DNA of 10,073 nucleotides, taken from positions 1 through 10,073 of the forward strand of contig JANYCM010000277.1 of the NCBI GenBank assembly GCA_025360285.1, read 5' to 3'. Shown here in pieces: positions 7,192-10,073 of the stretch. The DNA is from Sphingomonadales bacterium (GTDB lineage Bacteria; Pseudomonadota; Alphaproteobacteria; Sphingomonadales; Sphingomonadaceae). The position numbers and the translations under genes are program-made. Position 1 is the stretch's first letter; every line of letters starts with the position of its first letter. A model generated the notes under the pieces. That model was not told where the DNA came from, ran no database searches, and worked only from the letters and a program-made list of their open reading frames with translations.

Positions 7192-7524
7192 ATGTTCGCC
7201 ACTGCCAACCAGACCGTTTCCCGCGCTGTTATCGGTGCTTTCGGCACCGCCCTGTGCGCCGGCATCTGCCTGCTCGCCGCCGCCGGCCCCGCCCAGGCAG
7301 CCCCCGTCGCCCGCACCCAGGTCGTCAGCTATGCCGATCTCAACCTGGCGCATCCCGATGGCCGCAGCGCGCTGAATTTCCGCATCAAGCGTGCCGCCCA
7401 AAGCGTTTGCAGCACCGGCAGCAACAATTTGGAAGCCCAGATCAGCGAAGCCCGCTGCGTCCGTTCGGCGGTTGAAGCCGCCAAGGCCCGCACCGCCGCC
7501 GTCAACGCCGCCAGCGTCGGCTGA
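7192..7524 (+). CDS. UrcA-family exported protein
   Basis: A small secreted protein of 110 residues. Residues 1-36 form a signal peptide with a hydrophobic core at about 12-32 and likely cleavage at AQA-A. The mature part carries the UrcA pattern: VVSYADLNLAHPDGRSALNFRIKRAAQSVC (about 44-73), then a second cysteine at 89. Cys73 and Cys89 could form a disulfide in the periplasm. The C-terminal part is Ala-rich and probably helical. The family is named after a uranium-responsive Caulobacter gene and is common in alphaproteobacteria, often in several copies; its biochemical role is unknown to me. It has its own ribosome site and terminator, so it is a one-gene unit. It is divergent from the sulfur locus and convergent with gyrB, with no evident functional tie to either. 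Confidence 0.88.
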   Translation: MFATANQTVSRAVIGAFGTALCAGICLLAAAGPAQAAPVARTQVVSYADLNLAHPDGRSALNFRIKRAAQSVCSTGSNNLEAQISEARCVRSAVEAAKARTAAVNAASVG

Positions 7525-7540
7525 TCGGCATGGCCGGCAC

Positions 7541-7573
7541 AAGGGCGGGGTCAGCAACTGACCCCGCCCTTTT
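7541..7573 (+). terminator. Rho-independent terminator of the UrcA-family gene
   Basis: A perfect 14-base stem, AAGGGCGGGGTCAG (7541-7554) with CTGACCCCGCCCTT (7558-7571), closes on a CAA loop and runs into four T (7570-7573), 16 bases after the urcA stop. Read on the minus strand the stem is not followed by a T-run, so it should stop plus-strand transcription best. It may still act as a 3' barrier for the convergent gyrB transcript. Confidence 0.92.
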
Positions 7574-7594
7574 GCGTTTGGACGGTGCCGGCCC

Positions 7595-7634
7595 GCGCCC
7601 GCGCATCAAACGTCGCGCCCGCGCATCAAACGTC
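7595..7634. repeat. Perfect 20-bp tandem duplication covering the gyrB stop codon
   Basis: The unit GCGCCCGCGCATCAAACGTC occurs twice, back to back, at 7595-7614 and 7615-7634, without mismatch. The right copy contains the last two gyrB sense codons (Asp, Val) and the TGA at 7626-7628. The left copy is a non-coding echo just downstream of the gene. This looks like a recent replication-slippage duplication. Confidence 0.93.
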
Positions 7635-10052
7635 CAGATTCGCCACGTTGAGCGCATTGTCCTGAATGAACGCCCGCCGCGGTTCGACGACATCACCCAT
7701 CAGCTTGGTGAAAATGTCATCCGCCAGATCGGCCTCATCGGCATCGACACGCAGCAGCGTCCGCGCCGCCGGATCAAGCGTGGTTTCCCACAATTGTTCG
7801 GCGTTCATTTCGCCCAGCCCCTTGTAGCGCTGGACACTCAGCCCCTTGCGGCCGGCATCGAGGATGGCGGTGAGCAGGTCCGACGGCCGGGTGATGCGGC
7901 GATCGCCGAGGGTTGCCGAGCCGACATAGCTGCCTGCCTCCTGCATCGCCAGCGTGTGCAGGCGCGGCGCTTCGGGGGAAGCGAGGAAGCCGGCATCGAT
8001 GATGTGATGGTCGGCGACGCCGCGCCAGTCCCGGCGCAAATGGTAACCGCCTTCGATGCCGGGTTCGGCGCTCCAGCTCGCCTTGTCAGTGTCGGCCTGG
8101 GTCAACCAGGCCGCCGTCGCCGTCGCAGCACGGCGCGCGCCGTCACCGCCCAGGCCGGGTTCCAGCCCGCCCGACAGCGCCAGCGCCTCGATGACATCGG
8201 CGGGATAGCGTTTGGGCACATAATCCATCAACGCGCGCAGCTTGCGGGCATGATCGACAACGCCGCGCAGATCGCGGTCGCTGCGCGGCCCCGCCGGCGT
8301 TTGCAGCACCAGGCCGCTGAGGCCGGCATCGATGAGATAATCCTCCAGCGCCGGATTATCCTTGAGGTACACTTCGGAGCGGCCGCGCGCGACCTTGTAG
8401 AGCGGCGGCTGGGCGATGAACAAATGGCCGTTCCTGATCAGCTCGGGCATCTGGCGATAGAAGAAGGTCAGCAGCAAGGTGCGGATATGCGCGCCATCGA
8501 CATCGGCGTCGGTCATGATGACGATCTTGTGGTACCGCAGCTTTTCCAGCTTGAACTCGTCCCGCCCGATGCCGGTGCCCAGCGCCTGTATCATCGTGCC
8601 GATTTCGCGGCTTGAGAGCATCCGGTCGAACCGCGCACGTTCGACGTTGAGGATCTTGCCGCGCAAGGGCAGAATCGCCTGGAACTGGCGGTTGCGGCCC
8701 TGCTTGGCGCTGCCACCGGCGGAATCGCCTTCGACGAGGAACAATTCGGATTTGGCCGGGTCGCGTTCCTGGCAATCGGCCAGCTTGCCGGGCAGGCTGG
8801 CGATGTCGAGGGCACCTTTGCGCCGCGTCAGGTCGCGTGCCTTTTTGGCGGCTTCGCGGGCGGCGGCGGCATCGATGATCTTGGCCATGATGGTGCGGGC
8901 ATGCGCCGGATTTTCCTCCAGCCAGATCGCCAGCCGGTCGGCGATCAATGCTTCCAGCGGTTGCCGGACTTCGGAGGATACTAATTTGTCCTTGGTCTGT
9001 GATGAAAATTTCGGATCGGGCAGCTTTACCGAGACGATCGCCGTCAGCCCTTCGCGCATGTCATCGCCGGTCAGCGTGACCTTTTCCTTCTTCAGCGCGC
9101 CGCTGCTTTCCGCATAATTGTTGAGCGTGCGGGTCATCGCGGCGCGGAAGGCCGCCATATGGGTGCCGCCATCGCGCTGCGGGATATTGTTGGTGAAGGC
9201 GAGGACCTGTTCGTAATAGCTGTCATTCCATTCCAGCGCGACATCGATGCTGATGTCACCGCTTTCGCCGTGGATCGCCACCGGGGCGGCGATCAGCGGG
9301 GTTTTGGACTTGTCGAGATACTGGACGAACGCCGCGATGCCGCCTTCGTAATAAAGCTCGATCGTCTGGCCTTCGGCGTGGCGGCCGTCGGTCAGGTGCA
9401 GGCGCACACCCGAGTTGAGAAAGGCCAGTTCGCGGAACCGGTGTTCCAGCTTGGCGAAATCAAATTCGATGATCTTGAAGGTGGCGGGGCTGGGCAGGAA
9501 GGTGACACGAGTGCCGCGCTTGATGCCGTTTTCGGTGGCGGGCGCCGGGCCGATGATCTTCAGCGGTGCTTCGGCGTCGCCGTGGCGAAAGCGCATCCAA
9601 TGTTCCTGGCCATCCCGCCAGATGGTCAGTTCCAGCCATTCCGACAGGGCATTGACTACCGAGACGCCGACACCGTGCAGGCCGCCGGAGACCTTGTAAG
9701 CGTTGGCGTCGCTGTTCTCGAACTTACCGCCGGCGTGCAGCTGGGTCATGATGACCTCGGCCGCCGACACGCCTTCTTCGGTGTGGATGCCGGTCGGGAT
9801 GCCGCGGCCATTGTCTGTAACGCTGACCGAGCCATCGGGGTTGAGGACGATATTGATCAGATCACAATAGCCGGCGAGCGATTCATCAATGGCATTGTCG
9901 CTGACTTCAAAGACCATATGGTGCAGGCCGGACCCGTCATCGGTATCGCCGATATACATGCCGGGGCGTTTGCGCACGGCATCGAGGCCGCGCAGCACCT
10001 TGATCGAATCGGCGTCATAATCGGCCGGCGCCTGGTTGGTTTCGTCGGACAA
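7626..10052 (-). CDS. gyrB: DNA gyrase subunit B
   Basis: The ATPase subunit of DNA gyrase, which with GyrA forms an A2B2 complex that introduces negative supercoils. The product has 808 residues, in the normal range for Gram-negative GyrB. The N-terminal GHKL ATPase shows SDNAIDES (51-58), DNGRGIPTG (80-88) and GGLHGVGVSVVNAL (123-136). The transducer domain covers about 230-400. The TOPRIM domain has EGDSAGGSA (441-449) and the metal-binding DADVDG (515-520). A segment of about 170 residues (about 565-735) matches the insertion typical of Gram-negative GyrB, and the tail holds QRYKGLGEMN (741-750). The start is TTG at 10052: AAGGA lies 8 bases upstream and the translated N-terminus leads properly into DSIKVLRGLDAVRKRPGMYIG. 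The position matching E. coli Lys447 is Arg464, a natural variant rather than evidence of resistance. The stop lies in a tandem duplication. Confidence 0.98.
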   Translation of the reverse strand: MSDETNQAPADYDADSIKVLRGLDAVRKRPGMYIGDTDDGSGLHHMVFEVSDNAIDESLAGYCDLINIVLNPDGSVSVTDNGRGIPTGIHTEEGVSAAEVIMTQLHAGGKFENSDANAYKVSGGLHGVGVSVVNALSEWLELTIWRDGQEHWMRFRHGDAEAPLKIIGPAPATENGIKRGTRVTFLPSPATFKIIEFDFAKLEHRFRELAFLNSGVRLHLTDGRHAEGQTIELYYEGGIAAFVQYLDKSKTPLIAAPVAIHGESGDISIDVALEWNDSYYEQVLAFTNNIPQRDGGTHMAAFRAAMTRTLNNYAESSGALKKEKVTLTGDDMREGLTAIVSVKLPDPKFSSQTKDKLVSSEVRQPLEALIADRLAIWLEENPAHARTIMAKIIDAAAAREAAKKARDLTRRKGALDIASLPGKLADCQERDPAKSELFLVEGDSAGGSAKQGRNRQFQAILPLRGKILNVERARFDRMLSSREIGTMIQALGTGIGRDEFKLEKLRYHKIVIMTDADVDGAHIRTLLLTFFYRQMPELIRNGHLFIAQPPLYKVARGRSEVYLKDNPALEDYLIDAGLSGLVLQTPAGPRSDRDLRGVVDHARKLRALMDYVPKRYPADVIEALALSGGLEPGLGGDGARRAATATAAWLTQADTDKASWSAEPGIEGGYHLRRDWRGVADHHIIDAGFLASPEAPRLHTLAMQEAGSYVGSATLGDRRITRPSDLLTAILDAGRKGLSVQRYKGLGEMNAEQLWETTLDPAARTLLRVDADEADLADDIFTKLMGDVVEPRRAFIQDNALNVANLDV

Positions 10053-10060
10053 AGGGGTTT

Positions 10061-10065
10061 TCCTT
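10061..10065 (-). promoter_or_regulatory. Ribosome binding site supporting the gyrB TTG start
   Basis: Read on the minus strand, AAGGA ends 8 bases before the TTG at 10052-10050. There is no ATG between this site and the conserved N-terminal region, so this site decides the start. The gyrB promoter is not identifiable: the window ends 8 bases further on. Confidence 0.75.
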
Positions 10066-10073
10066 GCAGCCGC

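Noticed and set aside
7530..8615. 361-codon plus-strand open frame opposite the 3' part of gyrB
   Set aside because: It begins in the terminator region of the UrcA-family gene, has no ribosome site, lies antisense to conserved gyrB codons and shows no domain.
8680..8745. Arg at the GyrB position equivalent to E. coli Lys447 as a quinolone-resistance change
   Set aside because: A conservative Lys/Arg difference that I take as natural variation in alphaproteobacterial GyrB; there is no evidence of acquired resistance.

Overview
The window is about 10 kb of GC-rich chromosomal DNA that reads as an alphaproteobacterium, most likely a sphingomonad (order Sphingomonadales). The reasons are the GyrB sequence, a TonB-dependent receptor of the kind abundant in that group (plug with an LRGPQGTLYGKNTTAGAL motif, TEIIVTARRR near the N-terminus, terminal Phe), a UrcA-family exported protein, and a palindrome resembling a dispersed repeat I associate with sphingomonads. 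No phage, transposase, CRISPR or tRNA/rRNA gene is visible. This is core and sulfur-metabolism DNA rather than an obvious island.

Region 1 (36-6914, all on the minus strand, so transcribed right to left) is a sulfur-acquisition locus. In transcription order it holds an Rrf2-family regulator with four clustered cysteines (6489-6914), a periplasmic sulfate-binding protein (5331-6341), a TonB-dependent outer-membrane receptor (2901-5243), and the inner-membrane sulfate ABC transporter CysT (1920-2849), CysW (1081-1920) and CysA (36-1076). CysT/CysW share one base and CysW/CysA are 4 bases apart, so these three are translationally coupled. The unusual point is the receptor placed between the binding protein and its permeases: the locus would encode one uptake path for outer membrane, periplasm and inner membrane, with a likely sensor-regulator at its head.

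Region 2 (6915-7573) holds a divergent intergenic stretch with several inverted repeats and an AT-rich core, then a small UrcA-family exported protein on the plus strand (7192-7524, strong Shine-Dalgarno). It ends in a near-perfect Rho-independent terminator.

Region 3 (7595-10073) is gyrB on the minus strand, complete, apparently starting at TTG. Its stop codon and last codons lie inside a perfect 20-bp tandem duplication. urcA and gyrB converge on the terminator region.

The candidates most worth following are the receptor embedded in the sulfate transporter locus and its cysteine-rich Rrf2 regulator. Smaller observations are the palindrome that contains the apparent cysT start codon, the duplicated gyrB end, and the dyads in the regulatory gaps.
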